NCBI GenBank assembly: GCA_947258985.1
Contig: CAMYKI010000008.1
Location: 18,275 to 82,274, forward strand
Length of the DNA: 64,000 bases
Source of the DNA: an uncultured Acidimicrobiaceae bacterium
GTDB lineage: Bacteria; Actinomycetota; Acidimicrobiia; Spongiisociales; UBA5794
Reading direction: 5' to 3'
In this document: positions 9,803-18,933 of the stretch, piece after piece
Layout of the letters: every line of letters begins with the position of its first letter
How positions within the stretch are numbered: the first letter of the stretch is position 1
Made by a program: the position numbers and the translations under genes
The notes under the pieces: generated by a model
What the model saw: only the letters and a program-made list of their open reading frames with translations
What the model was told of the DNA's origin: nothing
The model's database searches: none

Positions 9803-11510
9803 CCGGTGGCATGGAAACGCCGAGCAGCTCATCGGGCAGCGGGAACCAGCGGAGGTGCTCGAAGTCCTCAGTGACCAGAGGCGCCCCGAGCGGTTCCGGG
9901 GGTGTCCCAGCCTCGATGTCGCGCAGGATCGAATAGGCCCTGGTCAGGTAGCCGGCGAGGTCATCGTCGGAGTGCTGATGCGACTTGTGCCGATATTCCA
10001 TAGACCCGGACGAATAATCGATGTCATCCAGGCTAAGCGGTGGCTCGACGAGCGGAGTGCGGTGCCGCCACAACGCGGTCTCCGGGTCGAAGCGGTAGTG
10101 CGGCAAGAGCCGCCAGCCTTCGTTCGCCACGAAATGCACGGCGTCGAGGATGAATTCGACGACCTGATCCGAGATGAAGTAGTTGAAGTTCACCCGAACC
10201 CAGCCGGGCTTGATTCCCTCACAACCCCTCGTGATCTCACGCTCGAACTCGTGTGATCTTTCGAGATCGATACCGAGCAGGCGATGCCCGTAAGGCCCGG
10301 CGCACGAGCACCCACCGCGTGACTGGATGCCGAACAGATCGTTGAGTACCGCAACGACGAAGTTGTGATGCAAGTAGCGCTCGCCGTAGCGCACAATGAA
10401 CGACACGATCGACAGCCGATCTGCGTCGTGGTTGCCGAGGACTTCGATGTTGGAATTCGGCGCCCACGAGGCGATCGCTTTCCTCGTCATCTCCTCTTCG
10501 CGCCGCTTGATCGTTTCGGCACCGACAGCCTCCTTGAGCTGGAAGATCAGGCCCGCCCGGATCGATTCGATGATCGCCGGCGTACCGCCTTCCTCGCGGT
10601 GCTCGATGTCTTTCAAATACTGGTGGTCGACCAAATTCACGTAGGCAACGGTGCCTCCGCCCGGAACGGCCGGAACCCGGTTGGCAAACAGTTCCCGCCG
10701 GGCCACGAGGATCCCCGGCGTTCCCGGTCCCCCGATGAACTTGTGCGGTGATAAGTAGATGGCGTCCTTGTATGCGAGGTCGGCCTCGGGACCCGTGGCG
10801 GGGGGACTCATGGAGATGTCAACGTACGGGCCGGCGGCCGCAAAATCCCAGAATGACAATGCGCCGTGCTTATGCAGCATGGTCGAGATCGCCTGGACAT
10901 CCGAGATGATCCCGGTCACGTTGGAGGCAGCTGAGAACGAGCCAATCTTGAGCTCCCGATCGGCGTATTTCTCTAGTTCGCTCTCCAGAAGAGCGAGATC
11001 GATGTGACCGTCGGCGTCCTCATCGATGGTGACGACGTCGGCAATCGACTCCCGCCAGGGCAGTTCATTCGAGTGATGTTCGTAAGGTCCGATGAACACC
11101 ACAGGACGCTCGGCTGGCGGAATCTGCTCGCTGAGCTGGTACCTGTCTTCGAGGTTGCAGGGAATTCGGATCCCGAGCACCCCGATGAGTCGATCAATCG
11201 CCCCGGTCATCCCGGACCCGCAGAACAAGACTGCGTGCTCTTCGGTAGCGCCGACGCAGTTCCTGACGATATTGCGCGCTTCCTCACGGAATCGTGTCGT
11301 CTGCAGACCGGTTCCCGACGATTCGGTATGGGTGTTTGCATACAGCGGCATGACCGCGTCACGGATGTAATCCTCAATGAATGTGAGGGAGCGCCCCGAG
11401 GCGGTGTAGTCGGCGTATGTGACCTTGCGCCTCCCGAAAGGGCCTTCCACGACCTCGTCCCGGCCGATGACACTGGTCCGTATCGTCTCGATCAATTCGT
11501 CCGAATTCAT
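9795..11510 (-). CDS. Class V aminotransferase-fold PLP enzyme
   Basis: A 571-residue protein with the cysteine-desulfurase/class V aminotransferase fold. The PLP lysine is in YLSPHKFIGGPGTPG, preceded by the PLP phosphate and ring contacts (FCGSGMTGAIDRLIG; IGPYEHHSNELPW; WDFAAAGPYVDI). SRGGCSCAGPYGHRLLG near residue 400 provides a conserved cysteine loop as in desulfurases. It is longer than IscS/SufS (about 400), with an extra C-terminal domain of about 130 residues. It belongs to a poorly characterised group of long class V enzymes and is coupled to the hydrolase downstream. Whether it is a desulfurase, lyase or aminotransferase is not settled by sequence. Confidence 0.75.
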   Translation of the reverse strand: MNSDELIETIRTSVIGRDEVVEGPFGRRKVTYADYTASGRSLTFIEDYIRDAVMPLYANTHTESSGTGLQTTRFREEARNIVRNCVGATEEHAVLFCGSGMTGAIDRLIGVLGIRIPCNLEDRYQLSEQIPPAERPVVFIGPYEHHSNELPWRESIADVVTIDEDADGHIDLALLESELEKYADRELKIGSFSAASNVTGIISDVQAISTMLHKHGALSFWDFAAAGPYVDISMSPPATGPEADLAYKDAIYLSPHKFIGGPGTPGILVARRELFANRVPAVPGGGTVAYVNLVDHQYLKDIEHREEGGTPAIIESIRAGLIFQLKEAVGAETIKRREEEMTRKAIASWAPNSNIEVLGNHDADRLSIVSFIVRYGERYLHHNFVVAVLNDLFGIQSRGGCSCAGPYGHRLLGIDLERSHEFEREITRGCEGIKPGWVRVNFNYFISDQVVEFILDAVHFVANEGWRLLPHYRFDPETALWRHRTPLVEPPLSLDDIDYSSGSMEYRHKSHQHSDDDLAGYLTRAYSILRDIEAGTPPEPLGAPLVTEDFEHLRWFPLPDELLGVSMPPDG

Positions 11511-11528
11511 GCGATGAATCTAGCCGAG

Positions 11529-11560
11529 CGGGCTGCCGGGGGCTGACCCTCGGCAGCCCG
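11529..11560. terminator. GC-rich hairpin upstream of the class V gene
   Basis: Ten-bp arms (CGGGCTGCCG at 11529-11538 and its complement at 11551-11560) with a 12-nt loop. On the minus strand it lies after the Ogt-Ada gene and about 20 nt before the start codon of the class V gene. It may terminate the upstream transcript or sit in the leader. No T-run follows. Confidence 0.45.
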
Positions 11561-11587
11561 ATGACATCGCAACCGGCTCTCCCCCGG

Positions 11588-11633
11588 TTCTTGCGTAACT
11601 GGTGCCGGGATACCGGCCTGAGCTACGCAGGAA
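11588..11633. repeat. TTCTTGCGT hairpin repeat, copy 1
   Basis: Imperfect hairpin with outer arms TTCTTGCGTA and TACGCAGGAA and an inner GGTGCCGG-type core. It is the same family as the copies at 33408, 38171 and 38241. It lies just downstream of the Ogt-Ada gene (minus strand). Confidence 0.75.
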
Positions 11634-11647
11634 GCGAAATGGGGCGG

Positions 11648-12418
11648 CTACGCGGGCGGGCGACACACCTTGCACGAGCGATAACCGGCGGCTGCGGCTC
11701 GATCGGGCGTTCGGAATTCGACGCGATGGGCCGCCGTGATGCGACGGGCGTTCCGACACGTTGGGTAGCAGTAGACCTGGGTCGTGTCGCTTCCGATGTA
11801 ACGCAACGGCTTGGACGCGAACAGTGAGCCGTCCATGCCCTCGTGAAGCAGCAGGTCCTTCTTCATCTCCGGACCGAAGGCGTAGTTGCCGACAGAACCG
11901 TCGCTCTTCACCACCCGATGGCAGGGGATCACGATCGGTACCGGGTTCCTGGCGAGGGCGGTTCCGACAGCGCGGACGGCGCCGGCACTGCCCATCTCCC
12001 TGGCGACCCAGCCGTACGGCCGAACCTCACCGGGAGGGATCTCTGCAGTCACTTCGAGTACCTGCTTCTGGAATGGGCTGAGTTGCCGCAAATCAACGGG
12101 GAGCTTGCCGAGCCGGCCGCTGTCGAGCGACCGTCGCAGTCGGGTCGCCAGCCGGGGGGGAACGTCGCCGGCCACGTAGGCGGGCCTTCCCACGGTACGG
12201 GCGTGGACCTCGAGGAACTCGCTCTCGTCTTCTGTCGGCACTACTGAAGTGACCCCCCGCGGCGTGAAGCCGACGTAGAGAAGGCCAAGTGGACCGGGAA
12301 AAGGTGCGTACTCGTCTGCAAGCGCGGTCTCCACGAGGACCCTCTGCCGGATGCCATCTGGCGTGGTCTCTTGCTCTCCCAACATGGCGAGGATCTGGGA
12401 CTCGGTTGGCTGTGTCAT
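11648..12418 (-). CDS. O6-alkylguanine-DNA alkyltransferase fused to a C-terminal Ada zinc domain
   Basis: 256 residues. Residues about 30-195 are an Ogt/MGMT alkyltransferase with the suicide cysteine Cys166 in IPCHRV and the Asn/Arg DNA-flipping helix (REMGSAGAVRAVGTALARNPVP). Residues about 205-256 match the Ada N-terminal methyl-phosphotriester zinc domain (RYIGSDTTQVYCYPTCRNAR ... AAGYRSCKVC). Its four Zn cysteines are Cys217, Cys221, Cys249 and Cys252. In classical Ada this domain comes first and is followed by an AraC-type helix-turn-helix. Here the order is reversed and no AraC helices are present. The ATG overlaps the sigma factor stop (ATGA), so the two are translated together. Confidence 0.85.
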   Translation of the reverse strand: MTQPTESQILAMLGEQETTPDGIRQRVLVETALADEYAPFPGPLGLLYVGFTPRGVTSVVPTEDESEFLEVHARTVGRPAYVAGDVPPRLATRLRRSLDSGRLGKLPVDLRQLSPFQKQVLEVTAEIPPGEVRPYGWVAREMGSAGAVRAVGTALARNPVPIVIPCHRVVKSDGSVGNYAFGPEMKKDLLLHEGMDGSLFASKPLRYIGSDTTQVYCYPTCRNARRITAAHRVEFRTPDRAAAAGYRSCKVCRPPA

Positions 12419-12975
12419 GTCGTTTCCTCCGTGGCGAGCGTGGTGCGGAGCCGGGCGATACCGCGGTGGACGTCCGACTTGACTGTCCCTGTCGGGCGAC
12501 CGACCACCTCACCGATCTCGTCATAGCTAAGGCCGACAACATGCCGAAGCACGATGGCGTCTCGCTGCCCGGAGGCCAGCTCAGCGAGGCGTTGCCGCCA
12601 TTCGTCAACGCCGATGGCGGCAACCGCTTCATGCTCAACCGACACCGAAGCCACCGGGTCGACCCTGGTGTCGAGTTCCACCTGGCGGGGCCGGCGACTT
12701 CTCGTCCTGGCGTGGTTGCGGCACAGGTTGAGGGTGATGGTGAATAGCCAGGGACGCAGGTGTAACTCGCCGACCTCCTCGGGATCGTACCGCCCGAGCG
12801 CTTTGTAGGCACGGATGAACACCTCCTGCGTCACGTCTTCGGCGTCTTGCCGGCCCGGCAGCCACCGTCGCGCTGCGTTGAAGACGAGACCTTGCATCTC
12901 GTCCAACAACAACGGGAAGGCGTCATCCAGGTCCGCTGCAAGTCGCTTCAGGAGCGATTCATCTGTGGGGATCAT
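12415..12975 (-). CDS. ECF-type RNA polymerase sigma factor
   Basis: 186 residues with sigma region 2 (LVFNAARRWLPGRQDAEDVTQEVFIRAY, RPWLFTITLNLCRNHAR) and region 4 (LASGQRDAIVLRHVVGLSYDEIGEVVGRPTGTVKSDVHRGIARLR). The typical sigma-70 region 3 is missing, as in ECF factors. There is no anti-sigma gene next to it. Instead the stop overlaps the start of the Ogt-Ada fusion by 4 bp, linking it to alkylation damage repair. Its target promoters are unknown. Confidence 0.88.
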   Translation of the reverse strand: MIPTDESLLKRLAADLDDAFPLLLDEMQGLVFNAARRWLPGRQDAEDVTQEVFIRAYKALGRYDPEEVGELHLRPWLFTITLNLCRNHARTRSRRPRQVELDTRVDPVASVSVEHEAVAAIGVDEWRQRLAELASGQRDAIVLRHVVGLSYDEIGEVVGRPTGTVKSDVHRGIARLRTTLATEETT

Positions 12976-13037
12976 CCAACTCTCCGCATGTGTCTAAGAG
13001 GTAGAACCCCAAGCAACCGGCTCCAGTTGCAGACGAT

Positions 13038-14750
13038 TCAGCGTTCCATCTCGCTACGAAGTAGATCCAGCCCTACCGGGCCGACCTCGAGTAGCCGAGC
13101 ATGGAACGCTTTTGGCTCGAACCGGGAACCGGATCGGGCTTGGGCCTGATCCCGGAGGTCCAGGATCGTCCTTTCGCCGACCTTGTAAGAAATGGCCTGC
13201 CCCGGCCATCCGAAGTACCGGGTGATCTCGGACTCTGCATATGGCCGGCCAAGCATGGCGTACTGCTCGAGCATCTCGACGGCGAGCTCGAATGACCAGT
13301 CCTCGCCCGGATGGAACGACTGGCCGGGAGGAATCGGGAGTTCGAGATGCGAGCCAATGTCGATGACGACCCGGCAAGCCCGCAGCATTTGGGCCGAGAG
13401 CCAGCCGAACACGTAGTCGGGCTTGTCAAAGAAGCCCAGCTCGTTCATCACCCGCTCGGCATAAAGAGCCCAGCCTTCTCCTGAACCCGGCTTCCAAACC
13501 CAGACCCGATGCAACCGCGACATCTTCTCCGCCTGCGAGAACTGGACGCCGACCTGGAGATGATGACCCGGGAACCCCTCGTGATATGCGGTGCTCACCT
13601 CATCGAACACCGGGTACGGGCCTTCCGGGGTCAACGACCACCAGACGCTGCCCGGCCGCGAGAAATCCTCGGACGGCCCCACGTAGTAGGCGCCCAAAGA
13701 TGAACCGGGAGGAGCGATGTTGACGGTTAGCTCGCGAATGGCGAGAGGAACATCAAAGTGCGAACCGGATAGACGATCGAGAGCATCGTCGAGACGGGCG
13801 CCGATGAAGGCTTGCAGTGCCGCCGAGTCCGGCATCGTCCGGTCAGGATCTGTCTTGAGTAGATGATGAACCGCGGCAACATCGCTGCCGGGGTCTATCT
13901 CGGCGGCCAACGCCGCCATCTCCTGGCGCAGCTGGGCGACTTGATCCCAGCCCCACGCGTAAGTCTCGACCGGGTCGATGCGAGTACCGAGAAACTCATA
14001 CGCCGCACGGACGTAACGTTCGGCGCCAACAGCATCTTTTTCGGCAGCATCGGTGGCATACGTGTAGGCCAGATAGTCACCGAACTCCGAGAAGGCGCGT
14101 CGGGCGTCGGTGACCGCGGCCTCCAATCTCGTCAGCAAGCCGCCGTCCCCGTTGGTCTCGGTGTAGTCGGCAAGCAATCTCGTGATGCGGGATGTAGCCG
14201 AAGCACTCACCCGGCACTGTTCGACGGCGGCACGGACCTGACGCTCCGCCACTGCCATGTTCTTGCGTCGGCCCTCGTCGAGGGTGGCCCTGTAGCCGTC
14301 CAAAGCCTCCGGGAGACGTTCCAGCCGGTAGACAATGTTGGTCCAATCCTCATCGGACGTTCTCCCCATGTGGTCCCAGACCTCACGGATGCTCTGCAGG
14401 CTCGACGCCATCGAGTTCAAATCCCGCAGGTTGTCCTCGTGTTCGAAGAAGCCGGCTTCCTCCTCGAGAGTCTCCCTTGCCAGGGCAACGGCCAATCGGT
14501 CTTCGTTCGAGACCGCTTCCGGCAACTCATCAATCCGCCTGCGAAGGCCGCGCAGAGTGTCCAGTGCAGCCGCGGCGCCGTCGGGGCTCAGATCGGTCCA
14601 CCTGTCGTCGTGGCCCTCTATGCCGACTTCCGTTGCGACGTCCGGGGCGAGCCGGGCCAATTCATCGACGATCTCGTCGCTCAGTTTGAATATGGGATGT
14701 TTCTGCACGAACACAGCGTAACCCCCAGAAAGTACCGTCTCGCCGACCAT
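13038..14750 (-). CDS. DUF885 family protein (putative metallopeptidase)
   Basis: About 570 residues, mostly helical. It carries HEGFPGHH near residue 405, the HExxxHH-like DUF885 signature that suggests a zinc peptidase. Other conserved blocks are YYVGPSEDFSRPGSVWW and GEGWALYAERVMNELGF. There is no signal peptide, so it is probably cytoplasmic. The start codon shares its A with the stop of the upstream TPR gene (TGATG). A GTG slightly downstream, before FVQKHPIF, is an alternative start. The substrate is unknown. Confidence 0.8.
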   Translation of the reverse strand: MVGETVLSGGYAVFVQKHPIFKLSDEIVDELARLAPDVATEVGIEGHDDRWTDLSPDGAAAALDTLRGLRRRIDELPEAVSNEDRLAVALARETLEEEAGFFEHEDNLRDLNSMASSLQSIREVWDHMGRTSDEDWTNIVYRLERLPEALDGYRATLDEGRRKNMAVAERQVRAAVEQCRVSASATSRITRLLADYTETNGDGGLLTRLEAAVTDARRAFSEFGDYLAYTYATDAAEKDAVGAERYVRAAYEFLGTRIDPVETYAWGWDQVAQLRQEMAALAAEIDPGSDVAAVHHLLKTDPDRTMPDSAALQAFIGARLDDALDRLSGSHFDVPLAIRELTVNIAPPGSSLGAYYVGPSEDFSRPGSVWWSLTPEGPYPVFDEVSTAYHEGFPGHHLQVGVQFSQAEKMSRLHRVWVWKPGSGEGWALYAERVMNELGFFDKPDYVFGWLSAQMLRACRVVIDIGSHLELPIPPGQSFHPGEDWSFELAVEMLEQYAMLGRPYAESEITRYFGWPGQAISYKVGERTILDLRDQAQARSGSRFEPKAFHARLLEVGPVGLDLLRSEMER

Positions 14751-15694
14751 CAGGAGCCCTGAGCCGCCCCTCCTTCAGGGCCGCCGCGGATGAGCTCTTC
14801 GATGTGGAGTCGGGCCTCCTCGTCCCCCGGAACCTCCATTAGCGCCTGGGTGAAGTCGTTCTCAGCAAGGATGTCTTCACCACGCGCTTGGTGAATCATG
14901 CCGCGCCCAACCAATGCGATCGCTGCGATCGAGGGCGCACGATTGGGGTACTCGAGGACTCGTGCCAGCGTCGCTATTGCCTCGTCGTGGCGCTCCAGTT
15001 CGGTGAGGGCCCGGCCGCGGTAGGCCAACATGAGCGCCGTCACGTCGTCGTCGTTGTGAATGCCGGTAGTGATGTCGAGCACGGACTCGAATTGGTCGGA
15101 CTCGTAGAGGAGTTCGGTGAGCGACAGCCGGATGTGTGTCGTCTGCTCCGCTCCACGCAACAACTCGACCGCTCCGTCGGTATCGCCGCGCGCCTGGTAG
15201 AGCTCACCAAGGAGCAGGACAATGGAGTTCGTCTGCAGCGGGAGCTGCACCATCACCCCAGCGGCAATCTCCACCAAAAGACCGGCACCGGGGAGATACT
15301 TCTTGACGAACGAATCCCGCCCGACCTCATCGTCGGAACGAACCACCTCCTCGAGAAGCTCCACTCCGCGCTCGAGTGACGATTCCATCAGAAGAAGCCC
15401 GGCGATCGTCCTGGCAACGGTGCCGTACTTCGGATTCTGACCCGCTGCAGCCAACATGGCTTCCGGATCTCCCGACGCCACCGCCGCATGGAATGCTTTT
15501 TCGCCTTTGGATGACATCATCCCGGGTTTCTGCGAAGCAACCAGCCCGGGGTAGCGATCCGGCTCCTCGAAGTCCCAGCTCAGGTCGCGAAGGACAGCAC
15601 CGTCTCCGCGCTGCCCCGGTCTCCACTCAAAGCTCTTCTCGTCTGCAAGCAGCCGATAGCGGCGCGCCGATCCCCCTCCGAACCTGAACGTCAT
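14750..15694 (-). CDS. TPR-type repeat protein
   Basis: 314 residues from ATG 15694, chosen because GGAGG lies 5 nt upstream (the ATG four codons earlier has none). The N-terminus is MTFRFGGGSARRYRLLADEK. The C-terminal half has TPR-like helix pairs (LGELYQARGDTDGAVELLRGAE; LAYRGRALTELERHDEAIATLARVLEYP; GRGMIHQARGEDILAENDFTQAL). It is likely a scaffold or protein-binding protein. It is the first gene of a two-gene unit with the DUF885 protein. Confidence 0.65.
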   Translation of the reverse strand: MTFRFGGGSARRYRLLADEKSFEWRPGQRGDGAVLRDLSWDFEEPDRYPGLVASQKPGMMSSKGEKAFHAAVASGDPEAMLAAAGQNPKYGTVARTIAGLLLMESSLERGVELLEEVVRSDDEVGRDSFVKKYLPGAGLLVEIAAGVMVQLPLQTNSIVLLLGELYQARGDTDGAVELLRGAEQTTHIRLSLTELLYESDQFESVLDITTGIHNDDDVTALMLAYRGRALTELERHDEAIATLARVLEYPNRAPSIAAIALVGRGMIHQARGEDILAENDFTQALMEVPGDEEARLHIEELIRGGPEGGAAQGS

Positions 15695-15805
15695 GACGTC
15701 CTCCATCTCCGACCGTGGGGCCGGGGTAGCTCTGGCAACACCAGATTATCCGAACCCGCCGTCGCGCGGAGTAGCATCGTCAGACTCAACAAGTAAGGAG
15801 GCCCG

Positions 15806-16834
15806 GTGGACAACACGGCAACACCAGGTGCCTTCGTGCGCGATCTCCCGAAAGCGGAACTGCATGTTCACATCGAAGGAACTCTCGAGCCGGAGTTGAT
15901 GTTCGAGATCGCGGAGCGCAACGCGTTGCCGCTTCGTTTCGACTCCATTGCCGAGTTGCGTTCCGCCTACAAGTTCCAAGATCTCCAGGAGTTCCTGGAT
16001 ATCTACTACGAGGGCGCCGCCGTCCTGCAGACCGAGCAGGACTTCTTTGATATGACCCTTGCATATTTGCAACGCGCCGCAGGCGACGGGGTGCGCCGCG
16101 CTGAGATCTTCTTCGACCCGCAGACTCACGCGGACCGCGGGATCCCGTTCCCCGTGTTCCTGGAGGGTATCCATGCCGCCGGCCGACACGCCGAGCGTGA
16201 GTTGGGCATATCGACCGGTTTGATCCTGTGCTTCTTGCGCCACCTTGCCCCCGAGGCAGCGATGGAGACGCTCGAAACCGGTCTCGCGTATCAGGAGCAC
16301 ATCATCGGAGTCGGTCTGGACTCGTCTGAGGTCGGATTCCCGCCGGAACTCTTCTCCGATGTCTTCGATCGCGCCGGTGCCGCCGGTCTGCATCGGGTGG
16401 CCCATGCCGGGGAGGAGGGACCGCCGGCGTACGTGTGGGGGGCACTCGACACGCTGCACGCTGAGCGGATCGATCACGGGATTCGGGCGCTCGAAGATCC
16501 CGGACTCGTGTCCCGACTCGCCGACAACCGAATCCCGCTGACGGTATGCCCGTTCTCCAACGTCAAGCTGGGTGGATTCACGACGCTCCAAGACCACGTT
16601 CTGCCGACGATGATGGATCACGGCCTCAATGTCTCGATCAATTCAGATGATCCCGCCTACTTCGGCGGCTACGTCGGCGACAACTACATCGAAACGCAAA
16701 AGGCGCTCGGACTGTCAGACGCCACCATGGCGGTGATAGCCCGGAACTCGCTCGAGGCGACATTCCTGCCGGCATCGGTGAAGCAAACGCGGCTGCAGGA
16801 ACTCGACGACTACGTAGCGAGCCACTCCGCCTAG
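15806..16834 (+). CDS. add: Adenine/adenosine deaminase
   Basis: 342 residues of the amidohydrolase superfamily. Metal and catalytic motifs: HVHIEGTLEPELMFE, VAHAGEEGP (His and general-acid Glu), HGIRALED, and NSDDPAYFGGY (Asp pair). The sequence between follows the ADE/Aah1 branch (FFDPQTHADRGIPF, GVGLDSSEVGFPPE), which in yeast and several bacteria prefers adenine; classical annotation would say adenosine deaminase. The start is GTG with TAAGGAGG upstream. It converges on a nucleoside ABC importer, consistent with purine salvage. Confidence 0.85.
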   Translation: MDNTATPGAFVRDLPKAELHVHIEGTLEPELMFEIAERNALPLRFDSIAELRSAYKFQDLQEFLDIYYEGAAVLQTEQDFFDMTLAYLQRAAGDGVRRAEIFFDPQTHADRGIPFPVFLEGIHAAGRHAERELGISTGLILCFLRHLAPEAAMETLETGLAYQEHIIGVGLDSSEVGFPPELFSDVFDRAGAAGLHRVAHAGEEGPPAYVWGALDTLHAERIDHGIRALEDPGLVSRLADNRIPLTVCPFSNVKLGGFTTLQDHVLPTMMDHGLNVSINSDDPAYFGGYVGDNYIETQKALGLSDATMAVIARNSLEATFLPASVKQTRLQELDDYVASHSA

Positions 16835-16867
16835 TCGGAGATCATCCCCCACCAACCGGCAACGGCT

Positions 16868-17869
16868 CTATTGCTGCTCGAAGTTCGTTCCCAGGGCCGC
16901 GGGCGGCTCCGATGCGAGGAACTTCCGAAGTGAAGCGAACCGATCCCCGAGGGCGCGGAATCCCGGCCGATTGATGACGACGAGGGTGAGGATCATCGTT
17001 GGGAATGGAAGGATCGGCAGCACCTGGGAAAGACCGGGGAAGACCGGCTGCAGTTTCAGGGCCACAACCTGCAACGCACCGAAGAGATAGCAACCGAGGG
17101 CGACCCGGATCGGATGCCATCCACCGAAAATCACGACGGCGAGAGCGATCCAGCCGTAGTTGCGCACATGACCTTCCGACCAGCCGAACTTCTGGTCGAG
17201 GGAGAACGCAGCCCCGCCGATGCCGACGAGGGCACCGCCCAAGATGGTGTAGAAGTAACGCATGCCTCGCACCGACACCCCGCGGGCAAATGCCGCTTCG
17301 GGTCGCTCCCCCACCGCCTGCATCTCGAGGCCCGGCTTTGTTCGGTAGAAGAACCAATAAGCAACGGCAATGAGCGCAAAGCTGCCATAGATCGACAGAT
17401 TGTGTTGGAAGAACGCTTTGCCCAGGAAGGGAATGTCCGCAAGCACCGGAATCTCGAGCTTTGGCACCGAGGGTCCCGGCTCTCTGACAAACGGGCCGCC
17501 GAGCAACGACGACAATTCCGACGCGAGGAGGAAGAGCACGAAGCCGACGGCGATCTGATTGAGCCTCAGATCGATGCCGGCGTAGGCGATGATCAGGGCG
17601 ATTAGGCCGGACGCGGCCGCAGCCGCCAGAAACCCGACGATGACACTCTCTGTGAGATAGGCCGCTCCAAATCCCGCCATCGCCGAGAGCAGCAGGCTTC
17701 CATCGAGCGAGAGATTTACCACGCCGGCTTTCTCGGTGATGGTCTCGCCGATGGTTGCGTATACGAGCGGGGCAGCACCGGCAACGACTGTGCCGGTGGT
17801 CACATCGAGGTCGCCGGCTATCGCCAGGGCAACAACAACGGGAACGGTGACGAACAGAGTGAGCACCAT
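16868..17869 (-). CDS. Nucleoside ABC importer, permease 2
   Basis: A 333-residue polytopic membrane protein with the permease pattern of BMP-dependent nucleoside importers (GAAPLVYATIGETITEKAGVVNLSLDG, GIDLRLNQIAVGFVLF, FPTMILTLVVINRP). The ATG is 3 bp after the stop of the first permease. It forms the transmembrane heterodimer with that permease. It is the last gene of the four-gene unit transcribed from 21721. Confidence 0.85.
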   Translation of the reverse strand: MVLTLFVTVPVVVALAIAGDLDVTTGTVVAGAAPLVYATIGETITEKAGVVNLSLDGSLLLSAMAGFGAAYLTESVIVGFLAAAAASGLIALIIAYAGIDLRLNQIAVGFVLFLLASELSSLLGGPFVREPGPSVPKLEIPVLADIPFLGKAFFQHNLSIYGSFALIAVAYWFFYRTKPGLEMQAVGERPEAAFARGVSVRGMRYFYTILGGALVGIGGAAFSLDQKFGWSEGHVRNYGWIALAVVIFGGWHPIRVALGCYLFGALQVVALKLQPVFPGLSQVLPILPFPTMILTLVVINRPGFRALGDRFASLRKFLASEPPAALGTNFEQQ

Positions 17870-17871
17870 GT

Positions 17872-18933
17872 CTAGCCGTCACCTCCCGCCTCTACGGCAG
17901 CGGCCCGAATCGTCGCCCGGCGTCTTTGCCAGCCGGTGGCCAGGAGCACGAACAGCACGAGGGTTCCCTGGATGACGCCACCGACCGACGAGTCGAGGTC
18001 GAGCCGAAGCTCGAGCTGTGACGAGCCGACCGATAGTGCTGCGAAAAAGAGCGCCAGCGGCGCAACCGGCCCGGCTCGGAAACCTGCCAGCAAGACAACA
18101 AGGATGCCAAGGAAGCCAAAACCGCCGGACACGGACGGAACGAGTTTGTGATGAAAGGCCATCGCCTGGGTTGTGCCCGCCAGCCCGGCGAGAGCGCCGG
18201 CAACAGCAAAAGCGCCAAGCATGTAGCGGTTGGAGGGGACTCCGAGGCGAGCGGAGCTCGCCATGCTGTTGCCGACAGCCTTCAGTTTCAGACCGAACAG
18301 ACTGCCCCTCATGAGGAGATACACGCCAACTATCGATGCGACGGCGAGAAGTAGTGACAGCCATGAGATGTCGAGAGATCCGATCCGGGGAAACCACACA
18401 TCACGATCGAAGAGGTCCGTCCCGGAAGTGGAGGCGACCCCTTCTCGCGCCCAGGGCCCAATGACTAGGTATGTCGTCATCCCAAGCGCGACGAAGTAGA
18501 GGCCGAGACCGCCGAAGATCTCGTTGACACCGCCGTGGGTCTTCAGCACGCCGGCAAGGATGCCCCATAGAGCTCCGCCAAGAATCCCGGCAACGATGCC
18601 GCTGAAAATCACCAGCCATGCGGGTCCGGGAATCGACCGAGCAGCCCATGTCGCAAAGATCGCACCGACGATTATCTGACCCTCCACACCGATATTCCAA
18701 AGACCCGCCGAGTAGGTGATAACCAGCGACGCCGAGGCGATCACCAGAGGAACCCACACCAGGAGCGTTGCCGACACCTTTGACATCGAGCCGAATGAAC
18801 CTTCGAAGATGAGCTTGAAGGCCTCCCAGGGGTTGGCGCCGAGCGCCAACAGAAGAAGGGAGACGACAACCCCGGCTCCAACGACGGCAAAGAACGTGCC
18901 CTGGACCTCTGCGCGGCGGGAAGGGGTCGTCAT
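17872..18933 (-). CDS. Nucleoside ABC importer, permease 1
   Basis: A 353-residue inner-membrane permease of the BMP-type nucleoside importer family. Characteristic stretches are YSAGLWNIGVEGQIIVGAIF, GGVNEIFGGLGLYFVALG, LFGLKLKAVGNSMASSARLG (EAA-like loop contacting the ATPase) and FGFLGILVVLLAGFR. Its ATG overlaps the end of the ATPase gene by 4 bp, so it is translationally coupled. Confidence 0.85.
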   Translation of the reverse strand: MTTPSRRAEVQGTFFAVVGAGVVVSLLLLALGANPWEAFKLIFEGSFGSMSKVSATLLVWVPLVIASASLVITYSAGLWNIGVEGQIIVGAIFATWAARSIPGPAWLVIFSGIVAGILGGALWGILAGVLKTHGGVNEIFGGLGLYFVALGMTTYLVIGPWAREGVASTSGTDLFDRDVWFPRIGSLDISWLSLLLAVASIVGVYLLMRGSLFGLKLKAVGNSMASSARLGVPSNRYMLGAFAVAGALAGLAGTTQAMAFHHKLVPSVSGGFGFLGILVVLLAGFRAGPVAPLALFFAALSVGSSQLELRLDLDSSVGGVIQGTLVLFVLLATGWQRRRATIRAAAVEAGGDG

